This document shows, piece after piece, positions 40,838 through 49,740 of a stretch of DNA of 64,000 nucleotides. The position numbers were made by a program, and so were the translations under genes. The DNA is taken from contig BLLK01000045.1 of assembly GCA_021927905.1 (NCBI GenBank), positions 3,658,001-3,722,000 of the forward strand. Reading direction: 5' to 3'. Origin of the DNA: Chaetoceros tenuissimus (taxonomy: Eukaryota; Bacillariophyta; Thalassiosirophyceae; Chaetocerotales; Chaetocerotaceae). Each line of letters starts with the position of its first letter. Position 1 is the stretch's first letter. The notes under the pieces were generated by a model that saw nothing but the letters and a program-made list of their open reading frames with translations, searched no databases and had not been told where the DNA came from.

Positions 40838-42460
40838 CTAATGCTGGCATCCCATGCATTTCAGCCAATCAGCAACCTTTGATCTACCAAGTTTCTCGGC
40901 ACAAGCAATAATGTCTCTATTCCAAGGAATACCATGATCATGAATCATTTGCAGCATTTCGATCATTTCCGAATCTGTTATGATGTCCGATGTTCTTAAA
41001 TTCATAGTTTCCATTGCAAACACATAAACGCCATCATCCATTGGTGAATGATGTTGTATACAATACTCAACCAAAGGAATTTCATACTCACGAATTGCAT
41101 ATCTGAGTATGTCCTCATGCCAAGGGCAGCCATTCTCTACTGCCCACATCAAGGTTTTTATGTGACCTTCTCGAGCTGCTACCAAACTATCTTCGTCACC
41201 CCATGGAATTGAGTGTTGATGAAGCCACTTGAATATTTTCAATGACCTTTCCTGCAACTCATTGAAAGTTGGATCAAAATAATCATCTTCGAATGGCAAA
41301 TGGTAAATATTATCATGGTCAATGGGACAATTGTTTTCGAAACAATAATCTAAAATATCAATATGCCCGTATTTTACAGCGCTGTTGAATGTCGTCGTAT
41401 CCCATTGGCAACCGTTCTCTCTTGCCCATTTTAATGCTTTCAAGTTTCCATTTTTTGTAGCATTGTCACAAACACGTTCATCCCACCGGATATTTTGCTC
41501 ACGCAACCACTTCAATGCAGTAAACGCAACTTCTTTACTCTCATTCTGCAAAGCATTTTCATATGCAGACTCAAAAAGTGATTCATCAGCAGGACAACCA
41601 TTACGGACGCACAGTTCCATCATCGGAATGCTCCCACTTTGCGCAGCTTTCAAAAATAAATGAAAATTCCATTCACAATCATGTTGTTCCAATAACCAAT
41701 TCATAACTTCAATTTTACCACCCGCTGCACAATTAAGAAAAGAACGCTGATCGAAATCATGAAAATCTGTATAACTTTCTTTCAAAATATCAAATTCCCC
41801 ATCTTTTATTAGGAAACTGATGATATCATCTTCAAATTCTTTGAAAATACCTTTAGTCAGCAACCAATGAAGACTTCTTGCCTTGCATGTTTCTGCCATT
41901 CGTGTAAAGACGCTAAAGTCGAAAATTATGTCTTGATTATGAAGAAACTCTATGACATGTAGATGGCCCTTTAGTGCTGTCTCTGCAAGTTTCATATCAT
42001 CCTCGTTACTCAAACCAGTTTCATCATATGGAAATGCTGTTTTCATATCTATTCCAAAAGCAACTGCACACTTTAGGATGTCAAGTCTTCCATTGACTGT
42101 GGCTTGACTGCAAACTTCTACTTGAAACGATTTCGGAGCTTCTAGGAAACATTCCGTGGCCAATCTCAATGAACCTGTTGCGACATCTTTTGCTCTGGTC
42201 TTTTTATTCTTTCCTTGTTGAAGAATGACATCGACATCAATTACATTATTCTTTATTTCAACTCCAAGATTGATGTAATTCCAATAGAAATGTTTTGATA
42301 CTGGAGCAACGAAAGCAAAGTTGCCTTTTCCAACAAATTCTAAACAGTGACAGAATACATCATTTGGCAGATCTTGGATATGTTTCATGTCATGATGACT
42401 AGCTGAGCTATCAGCTTTGCCTTCTTCGTGAGCTACTTTGATTCTCTTTACACAGGACAT
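40838..42460 (-). CDS. F-box/ankyrin protein, array copy J
   Basis: 540 aa, intact; the outermost copy. F-box-like end with N-D-V-F-C-H-C-L-E-F-V-G, then E-I-K-N-N-V-I-D-V and G-K-N-K-K-T. Repeats are the most divergent of the array in the middle (D-I-I-F-D-F-S-V-F-T-R-M, E-N-A-L-Q-N-E-S-K-E-V) and the end is G-C-Q-H rather than G-C-P-E. Several prolines and the P of P-W are lost (R-W-D-E, C-Q-W-D). SCF receptor role inferred from the F-box-like end. Confidence 0.85.
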   Translation of the reverse strand: MSCVKRIKVAHEEGKADSSASHHDMKHIQDLPNDVFCHCLEFVGKGNFAFVAPVSKHFYWNYINLGVEIKNNVIDVDVILQQGKNKKTRAKDVATGSLRLATECFLEAPKSFQVEVCSQATVNGRLDILKCAVAFGIDMKTAFPYDETGLSNEDDMKLAETALKGHLHVIEFLHNQDIIFDFSVFTRMAETCKARSLHWLLTKGIFKEFEDDIISFLIKDGEFDILKESYTDFHDFDQRSFLNCAAGGKIEVMNWLLEQHDCEWNFHLFLKAAQSGSIPMMELCVRNGCPADESLFESAYENALQNESKEVAFTALKWLREQNIRWDERVCDNATKNGNLKALKWARENGCQWDTTTFNSAVKYGHIDILDYCFENNCPIDHDNIYHLPFEDDYFDPTFNELQERSLKIFKWLHQHSIPWGDEDSLVAAREGHIKTLMWAVENGCPWHEDILRYAIREYEIPLVEYCIQHHSPMDDGVYVFAMETMNLRTSDIITDSEMIEMLQMIHDHGIPWNRDIIACAEKLGRSKVADWLKCMGCQH

Positions 42461-42582
42461 GTTGCCTTGTTGAGATATATTTGATTCTATGCTTGTTCTT
42501 TAGCTAGTTTTTGTAGATGGTAGAGGTTCGCTTTGTGCTTGTTTCCTGTGCCCTGTGCCCTGTGCCATTTTTTCTGTTTTTA

Positions 42583-42592
42583 TCCAATGTCG
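42583..42592 (-). promoter_or_regulatory. Inverted CCAAT element of copy J
   Basis: TCCAATGTCG, ~123 bp upstream of the ATG at 42460, preceded by a triple ctgtgcc repeat (42546-42566 region) as in copy F. Confidence 0.6.
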
Positions 42593-43009
42593 TCTGTGCT
42601 TTTACGTACAACTGTCAAAGAGTGTCAAGACAGCTAAATTCAAGGAGACGTAAAAACAGCTTCTAACGTATTTTCATACAGACACAAAACAAGTTCGTTT
42701 GTGCACCTAAAATTTTCTGTTCTCATAGGTGCACGGGTGCAATTCATAAACCTTTACCTGAGAGAACGAAAAAGGAACATCGGATTTCGATAACCTTGAT
42801 GATTCCCTCATATCCCAGCATATGATGGATGAATAAATCCAGAAAATGATGAAAGTACGACTCGACTCGGGCTTTCGTAAGAAGCGTTTCTAAATGGTGT
42901 TGTTGTAAAAAGGTCCAAAATTCCTCTTAATTAATTTAGACTTGTTTCAAAGGTTAAATGACTTTCACGGAATATTAAGATAACAAGTCTGAACAAAGAT
43001 CCTTAAAAT
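42593..43009. other. Intergenic region
   Basis: Between copy J and the GRDP/SUMO-like gene. Contains the rest of the conserved upstream block; no gene seen. Confidence 0.3.
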
Positions 43010-43868
43010 TCAGCAACCTAATTGTTCAGGCACTACATAGACATACTCTATGTTATCTTCATCAGAATAACCTTGAAAAATTTCATGTACAGTATCTTCT
43101 TGGTTAAGTATTGCCTGATCATCCAATAAGAATCTGTAGTAAGCCCTACATTTACCTTTAACTTCCTCAGAATACTTTGTTGCGAGAGTTATAAACTTGG
43201 TAGACCCTTTTGTTTTATAAATTGTTTCGACAAGAACACCATCTCTACCATCTTTACTCATGAAATGAATTTCATAGTCACCATTCTGGCATATTTGTTT
43301 CTTTGTAGGAAAAGAAGTCACTTCTTGATCATTGAAAGGTCGCTTGGATCCTGACATATCTTTTCTCTCTCCCAAGTTTGTTTCATCTGCATTAAATGTC
43401 TGCAAAATTATTGGGGAAAGTCCTAACCTTCTTTTCGCAAACAAATACAAATCCAAGTGTCCGATAGAACACTTTCGTCCTCTCAAGTCGCTCCTCTCTT
43501 CCAACTTTATTATCTACCACAGAATGATCCAAATGCTGCAGGTTGCTTTCGCGTCCACTTTGACGATAAGCTTCGAGAACGAGCTTCTCAAAGTCTCGAT
43601 AGCGGCTCGTCTCCAAGATATGAGAATGCCACAGTACATCGACATGAAGAGGAGGAGATAATTTCAACGTTTTATCAATGCCTCGAAATGAGTTCGCAGC
43701 AATCATCGCTAGAAGATACTCAATATAGTGTCTCTTGCACTCATTGAAAGGAACTGACATTCCAATTTCATTCTTCTCAAACTCCTCTTTGAGGAAGTCA
43801 AAGTCATAGCTCTCGAGTAGACGATCCACAATGGAAGTGAAAGTAGTTTGCTCTTGAGGAATGCTCAT
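43010..43868 (-). CDS. GRDP-like N-domain and SUMO-like protein; frame break or very short intron
   Basis: Starts M-S-I-P-Q-E-Q at 43868, aligned with the 24794 gene. The N-domain has P-P-L-H-V-D-V-L-W-H-S-H-I-L-E-T and G-R-E-E-R-L-E-R-T-K. The C-terminal ~85 residues are SUMO-like (Y-E-I-H-F-M-S-K, F-I-T-L-A-T-K-Y-S-E-E-V, F-L-L-D-D-Q-A-I, ending Q-L-G-C). The two parts lie in different frames; total length is 3n+1. A GT-AG segment ending TTTTGCAG just before A-C-A-T-T-T could be removed: from GTATTTG it is 49 nt, from GTTAGG 28 nt, and both restore frame. If spliced, the product is a compact protein without a PDZ domain. If not, a frameshift. Confidence 0.65.
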
Positions 43869-44481
43869 TTTCAGTCTATGGTATTGCTGATATTTAGGAA
43901 TGCAAGAAAATAAGATGAATTGAATAAAAGAAAGTGTAGAGATGATTTGATATAATAAAGGAAAAGCGTGATGACCTACCGTGGAAATCCCAAGAATTTG
44001 AATCGAATCGTGCAAGGAGGGAGGTAGAATGAAAATAAGAGAAGAGAAATTTTCTTTGGTGCGTATTGGTCCACAAGACTAAAATTTCGATCACTTATTG
44101 AATTTATTTCGTGAAATTGATTGGGAAGGAAGTAGATGTTCTACAAAGTTATTCTACTATGATTAAATCTACTAATCTATAACATTTACGGTATATTTCA
44201 ATTCGAACTATCTTCACAAAAGAAAACTTTGTTAGTTCTACTTATTCAAAATAGTCAAATAATGTTGCTCCTTAACCTCCCAGAGGATTGTACACTGAAA
44301 AGTACATTCCTCTCCCTTTTAGAGATGGAGACATTTCACTAGAAACGCATTGTCTGCGTCTCTAAGTTGTGAAAGGTGATTTCTTTTCGATTACTTGGAA
44401 AACTTTCTACCCACTGCAAAGGGCGAAGGCCTAGTATGAATCGGTTTCACTTCAAACAGTACAAATTCTTTCTTACCTTGA
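43869..44481. other. Intergenic region closing the array
   Basis: 613 bp between the SUMO-like gene's promoter and the helicase 3' end. No recognised feature. Confidence 0.3.
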
Positions 44482-47400
44482 TTAGACCTTTTCAGCTCCA
44501 AAAACGCTAGGATTTACTTGGATAAACTTTCCATAGGCTTGCTTTCTCAATGGCTGTGCTAGCAATGTTTTTAATTCTTCTCTAGCTCTTTTTGCTTCTA
44601 GATAATGCTGTCTATCCTTTTGCGAACCTCCAAGCTGACCTTCGTCAAGTAACTCCTCGTCTAATTCCAAACCTGCATCCTCAGCTGCCTTGATGAACCA
44701 TTGGTTGCTCTTATTAGTCCTAGATTCACTATCTTCGCAAGCAACAATCTTTGTAGCAAGATTCACACGTTCTTGAGCCTTTGTCAAAAGTCTACTATCC
44801 ATTGGTGCTGGATCGAAGTAACTTGTATCTCCCCTGACAGCTCTACAAATGGTCTGATGGCTACGTTCCTCTGGTGCAGCTACTAGTGATACACTCCAAC
44901 CTATAGCTTTTTCACCTACACCACGAGCAGTACGACCTGCTCTATGAACAAATGTATCTACTCTTCTAGCTACATCGTAATGTACAATAGAAGCTACGTT
45001 TGGAATATCGAGACCACGAGCAGCTACATCAGTTGCAATAACAATAGCACGTGAACCTGACTTTCGAAGCGATTCAAGAGCAGATAGACGAGCCTTTTGT
45101 TGCATTTGAGCATGAAGCATTCGAACAGGAAGTCCCAATACTTTTAGAGTCTCACCAACTCTCTTTACTGCACCGATAGAGTTACAGAATACGAGGCAAG
45201 GGCCAGCTGCACCTTGCTTTGTAGATACAAGGAACGAATAGAGATGTGAATCCTTGTGCTTTTGAGTACACTTGATTTCATACAAGGATAATCCTGGAGG
45301 CAACTTGACTGTTGGTTTACTTGCTCCTTCCACTTGATTCTTGGAAGCTTTCTTCTTTGCCTGTTCAATTTGTGGAGGTGGTGCAGAAGTAGAAAGATCT
45401 ACAACCTTGGTCTGACCTTGAGAGCCAACCTTTTCAAGAATCTCAGCAATTGCTCCTTCAACACTATTCTGTTTCTTTCTTCCCTTCTTTGGCTTCAACT
45501 GCGTAGATATTTGCTGATGTGAAGATGTTGGAAGGGTAAGAGTCGCCGAAAAGACAAAGGTTTGCCTCTTGACAGTCTCCTCTTGCTCCTCGTCTTCATC
45601 GTCGCTATCATCTTCACTATGTTCTACAGATTGATTCATCATGGCTTCATATTCGTCATCGTCCATTTCGACAGGTTTGGTAATATCAAAATCACTCTCC
45701 ATATTTTGATCCATGATGGAGTTCCCAGCCTTACCAGACTTTTGCTGTTCAATCATTTGCAAAATATCATCATCCAACATTTGCACTCTAGCTTCACCAC
45801 GTACACCTGGCAAACCATGCAAACGATCTTCATCATCGGAATCCGATTCATATTCCTCTTCTTCCTGTGCAGCAAGATATTCGAGTGATGGATTCGCTTC
45901 CTGTATCTTGTCAAATATCCGTTCCAGTTGTGGAAAGCTTCCTTGTGAAATCATTCGATCTGCTTCATCAATGACCAAGTAGCGAAGGTATTGAAGGTTG
46001 TTCAAGTGATCATGTTCTCCTGAGGACATCTGTAGTAGAGTGAAGGAAGGAGGTGTGAGTATCAGTGTTGCACAGAATAGAAGTAATGAATTTCCACTAC
46101 ATCAACAAACAAAAACACTACAAAGGTCTTGGACTGACGTGCAAAATGTCTAGCAATGATATCACAATTTCTACAGAGTAGAAGGAGTCAAACAATGCGG
46201 ATAGTTTCTTCACAGACCCATACAAACAGTACAAACAACACACTCCATACACACTCCATACACACTATAAACTCACCAAATCCCAAAGACGACCAGGAGT
46301 AGCCACCAAAACAGGCGGCCTCTTTTGATTCAATACCCTCTTTTGTTTCTGTTCCGCTAATCCTCCCACAATCGTTCCACATTTAATATTACTCTTACTA
46401 TCATCAGAAGCATTCCCAATCAATTTTGCAAATTCTTCGGATACCTGCATGGCAAGTTCACGTGTAGGACATAATATCAATGCCGTAAGTGGATAACGTT
46501 TGATTTCTTCCGATTCTTCTTCTTCTGTGAGGAGTGTGTGTAATATCGGTAAGAGGTAACTCAATGTTTTACCCTACAAGTTGAGAGAGAAAAGGAGATG
46601 GTTAGTAAACTACATATAAACAATAAAACAGACATCATTTTCCAATCTATTAATACGTACCGAACCAGTAGGAGCAGCCCCTACAATATCCCTCTGTCCT
46701 AAAATACTAGCAGCAAGAGTGGAAGACTGTATCGGAGTCGGAGAAGTAAATCCCAATCTATACAAAGATTGACACAAATCGGGATGCAGATACACACCAC
46801 CAGTTGCAATGGACCAAGGAACTCTTATAGATTCCATTTCTTGTTGTGAGACTGGTATAATTTGCGTCTGTTGTGGTTGACTCTGCTTTTTCTTTTTCTT
46901 GGAAGGTTCTTTTGGAGTATTATCAGTAGAAGATCCTTCTGCCTCCTTGAGTTTCCTCTTTTCTCTCTTTATTTCTTTTCGTTTTTCCTTCATTTGTTTG
47001 AGTTTGAGTTTATTTCGTTCTTTGCGAGTCATTTTCTTTTCAGGTACTTCAGATTCGGCTGTCTTATCTTTTGCTGAAGTAGTAACCGTTGAAGTAGTTT
47101 CTTGAGTCTCTTCCTTGTTCTTCTTCTTCTTCTTGTCATCACTAGAACTCTTCTTACTAACAGTCTCTTTCTCCTTCTTCTCATCCTTATCATCATTTCC
47201 ATTCTTAACAACCAATCGAGAGACATAACCTTCCACTTGTCCACTAACCTCATTCTTCACCTTGATTTTCTCAATACTATAAGAACTCCCATCAATCACT
47301 TCCAATCCTAAAAAGACTCCAGGATCATTGGCACCATCGACATAATCAATTGATTTACTCGAAGAAGAAGGATCATACAAATCTTTAGAGGAGGCTTTGG

Positions 47401-47536
47401 GATTGTCGTAATGATTTTTAGATTTGTAGAATGCTTCATCGTCTATGGTTTGATGAGTGGAGATTGTTGACCAGGGAAGATCACTCCATTTTGTTGAAGA
47501 GGAGGTGAGGGATCTCTTTTTTGATTTCTTTGGCAT
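44482..47536 (-). CDS. DEAD-box RNA helicase, MAK5/DDX24 type, three exons
   Basis: Exon 1 is 47536-46661, exon 2 46573-46277, exon 3 46029-44482; introns are 87 bp (GTACGT...TTGTAG) and 247 bp (GTGAGT...CTACAG), both phase 0, giving 906 aa. The start is M-P-K-K-S-K-K-R; the frame is open further upstream but this is the natural start. Exon 1 ends inside motif I: A-P-T-G-S | G-K-T. Then [15 protein letters not shown], motif [10 protein letters not shown], a long acidic insert, [16 protein letters not shown], and [19 protein letters not shown] and [11 protein letters not shown] are typical of Mak5. In yeast this helicase acts in 60S ribosome assembly in the nucleolus. The Q-motif region is F-T-S-P-T-P-I-Q. 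N-terminal K/E-rich coiled region. Confidence 0.9.
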
Positions 47537-47893
47537 CTTTTTATTTAGGAAAAAGTATTTATGATACAATTGAATTAGATAGGTGGTAATAATGTGAAAT
47601 GAATGAGAAAGATTATATGATTTGAATGGCTGTGAAGCATCACTGATTATCCCTATTGGATAGATACAAGAGGAACCTGGAAATATCAAATGGCTATCCA
47701 TTACTAATTGGCTACAAATTGAAAAATCTTTCAGAACGCTTTTCTGATGACGTTCGACATGGAACAGATGTGCAGAGAATGCAGAACAAAACATCAACTG
47801 CAACGTAGTCTCTATTCTTCTTTGACATCTCTTGATTGATAGAGTCTGTATCTTCTTCTTATATCTATTGTTACTACAATAATAAAGAGAGAG
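47537..47893. promoter_or_regulatory. Divergent promoter region
   Basis: 357 bp between the divergently transcribed helicase and plastid transporter genes. No specific box stands out. Confidence 0.35.
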
Positions 47894-49519
47894 ATGAAGT
47901 ATTTCAGATATTCAATTGGGTTGCTCTTAGTGCAGTTTTTAACTGTTAGTGATGCATTCTCAACTCCATCTTCTGTATTGAGTAGATCTGCATCTTCTTT
48001 GCAACAGAAACTTGTTGTCAATCCTATTTCTTCTAACAATAGACAGACGAGTTTGAAAGTTGCTTCTGTTTCCAATTTAGACAAGGATCCTTTGCAGCAA
48101 GAGGCACTCTCTACTACTTCTAATACTAATCAACAGGATCACAAGATACGAATAATACGAGACATGAAAGCCTATTACAATGAAGAACAAGAACAAGAGA
48201 CTACTACTGACACTACAGATACTACTACTACTCCACCAGTCACTTCAAAAGGACAAGAAATACGACAATTCATGAATGCAGCATTTCTAGTAGCTGGTAC
48301 CACCATTGGAGGGGGTTTTCTAGCTTTACCATCTGTAGCAGCACCTACAGGATTCGTACCAGCATCTATAGGAATGATGGGAGTCTGGACATTCTTTTTA
48401 TTGCAAAGTTTTACAATGGTGGAAATTATAACTAATACCAAACAAGGAAATGAATCATCTGGATTAACCGCTGCGGCGAAAGCGGCTTTTGGAAAACGTG
48501 GTGAATTGTTTGTTGGGGTTGTATTGACCTTTTTGATTCAAGCCATATTGGTAGCGCAGATTAGCAAAGCTGGACAATTGTTTCCAAATTATAGAGTGGG
48601 ATGTTTACTTTCCGCTTTTTCAGTCGCGGGACTTGTATTTGGAACGAGATCCGGTGTCACGTTTGCGAGTAATGCCAATGCTGCATTAACTACAGTCTTT
48701 TTATTGTCGACATTTATGGTGTTTCAATGTGGGTGGGGCATTGCAAATTTTACTTCTCTGAAATTTGCAAATTGGAGTTTACTTCAAAAGTCAATTCCAT
48801 CCATTTTGCAAGTATTGGCCTATGGAGAAATTATACCGACTGTTTGTCAAGTGTTGCAATACAATACCAAGAGAATTCATAGAGCCATCATTGTAGGAAC
48901 GTTAATGACACTATCGTTGCAAATTAGTTGGTCGGGTTTAGGATTGTCTTTGGCATCGGGTGCTTCGGCGGTAGATACCTTGTTGAAAGCTTCGGGTCCT
49001 GTCAGGTTTCCAATGTGGACCTTGAGTATATCAGCTATTCTTACTACGATTCTGGGTGGATACCTTGCGTTACTTTCGGCAGCCAATGATTTCATCAAGG
49101 ATTTTATGCCATTGAAGAATAGAAAGAATGAGAAGGATAGTAATGAGGCAGATACTGGTTCTTCTACGGACAAACAAGTCAAGGACTTTCGACCAGAAAA
49201 TGCAAACACTCTATGGGATAGACTTCAAATTGCAGTAGGGATTGCTTTTCCAGCAAGTATCATTGCGTGTATTTCACCAGATATATTCTTGAAAGTCATT
49301 AATTTTTCAGGATCGTATCCGATTCTACTCATGTGGGGAATTATTCCACCAGTGGTTGCTTTGAAGCAAAGAGCTAATTTGAAAGAAAAGGCTATGAGTT
49401 TTCAAAAAAGTGCTGGAAGCTCATTTCGTTTGGCGTCGCTTGTGGCTATTTCTTTGGCAATGATGGGATCTTGTGCGTATTCCGATGTTATGTCGATGGT
49501 GAGGAGATTCTTCTTTTAG
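47894..49519 (+). CDS. Plastid-targeted aromatic amino-acid permease (TyrP/Mtr-like)
   Basis: 541 aa. The N-terminus is a signal peptide (hydrophobic I-G-L-L-L-V-Q-F-L-T-V) followed by S-D-A-F-S-T-P, which fits the A-S-A-F-A-P-type junction of diatom secondary-plastid leaders with F at +1, then a S/R/K-rich transit-like stretch. The mature part (~125 on) begins M-N-A-A-F-L-V-A-G-T-T-I-G-G-G-F-L-A-L-P, the first-helix signature of the HAAAP family, followed by about ten further hydrophobic segments including G-E-I-I-P-T-V-C-Q-V-L. Bacterial TyrP is ~400 aa, so the extra length is leader plus a charged loop near 400-435. Expected: proton-coupled tyrosine or tryptophan carrier in a plastid membrane. 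Confidence 0.85.
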   Translation: MKYFRYSIGLLLVQFLTVSDAFSTPSSVLSRSASSLQQKLVVNPISSNNRQTSLKVASVSNLDKDPLQQEALSTTSNTNQQDHKIRIIRDMKAYYNEEQEQETTTDTTDTTTTPPVTSKGQEIRQFMNAAFLVAGTTIGGGFLALPSVAAPTGFVPASIGMMGVWTFFLLQSFTMVEIITNTKQGNESSGLTAAAKAAFGKRGELFVGVVLTFLIQAILVAQISKAGQLFPNYRVGCLLSAFSVAGLVFGTRSGVTFASNANAALTTVFLLSTFMVFQCGWGIANFTSLKFANWSLLQKSIPSILQVLAYGEIIPTVCQVLQYNTKRIHRAIIVGTLMTLSLQISWSGLGLSLASGASAVDTLLKASGPVRFPMWTLSISAILTTILGGYLALLSAANDFIKDFMPLKNRKNEKDSNEADTGSSTDKQVKDFRPENANTLWDRLQIAVGIAFPASIIACISPDIFLKVINFSGSYPILLMWGIIPPVVALKQRANLKEKAMSFQKSAGSSFRLASLVAISLAMMGSCAYSDVMSMVRRFFF

Positions 49520-49740
49520 GAAAGGAGAGTGAAGGGAGGAGAGAGACTAAAGGACCTGAGGAAAAGGTGGAGGATGGACTCATATTTGTTGTTGTACATA
49601 CAATTTTGAAACATCGTTTAATGGATAGAATTGTAAACATACTAGTTTCATTGATACAAAATATCTTGTACGTAATAGTACTGTAGTAATAAGTTTCATT
49701 ATTTTTATTAATTTTAACAAACAAACATCCAACCTACAAT

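Noticed and set aside
14064-42460. CRISPR-like reading of the repeated array
   Set aside because: The repeats are whole protein-coding genes and ankyrin units, not short repeats with unique spacers, and the context is eukaryotic.
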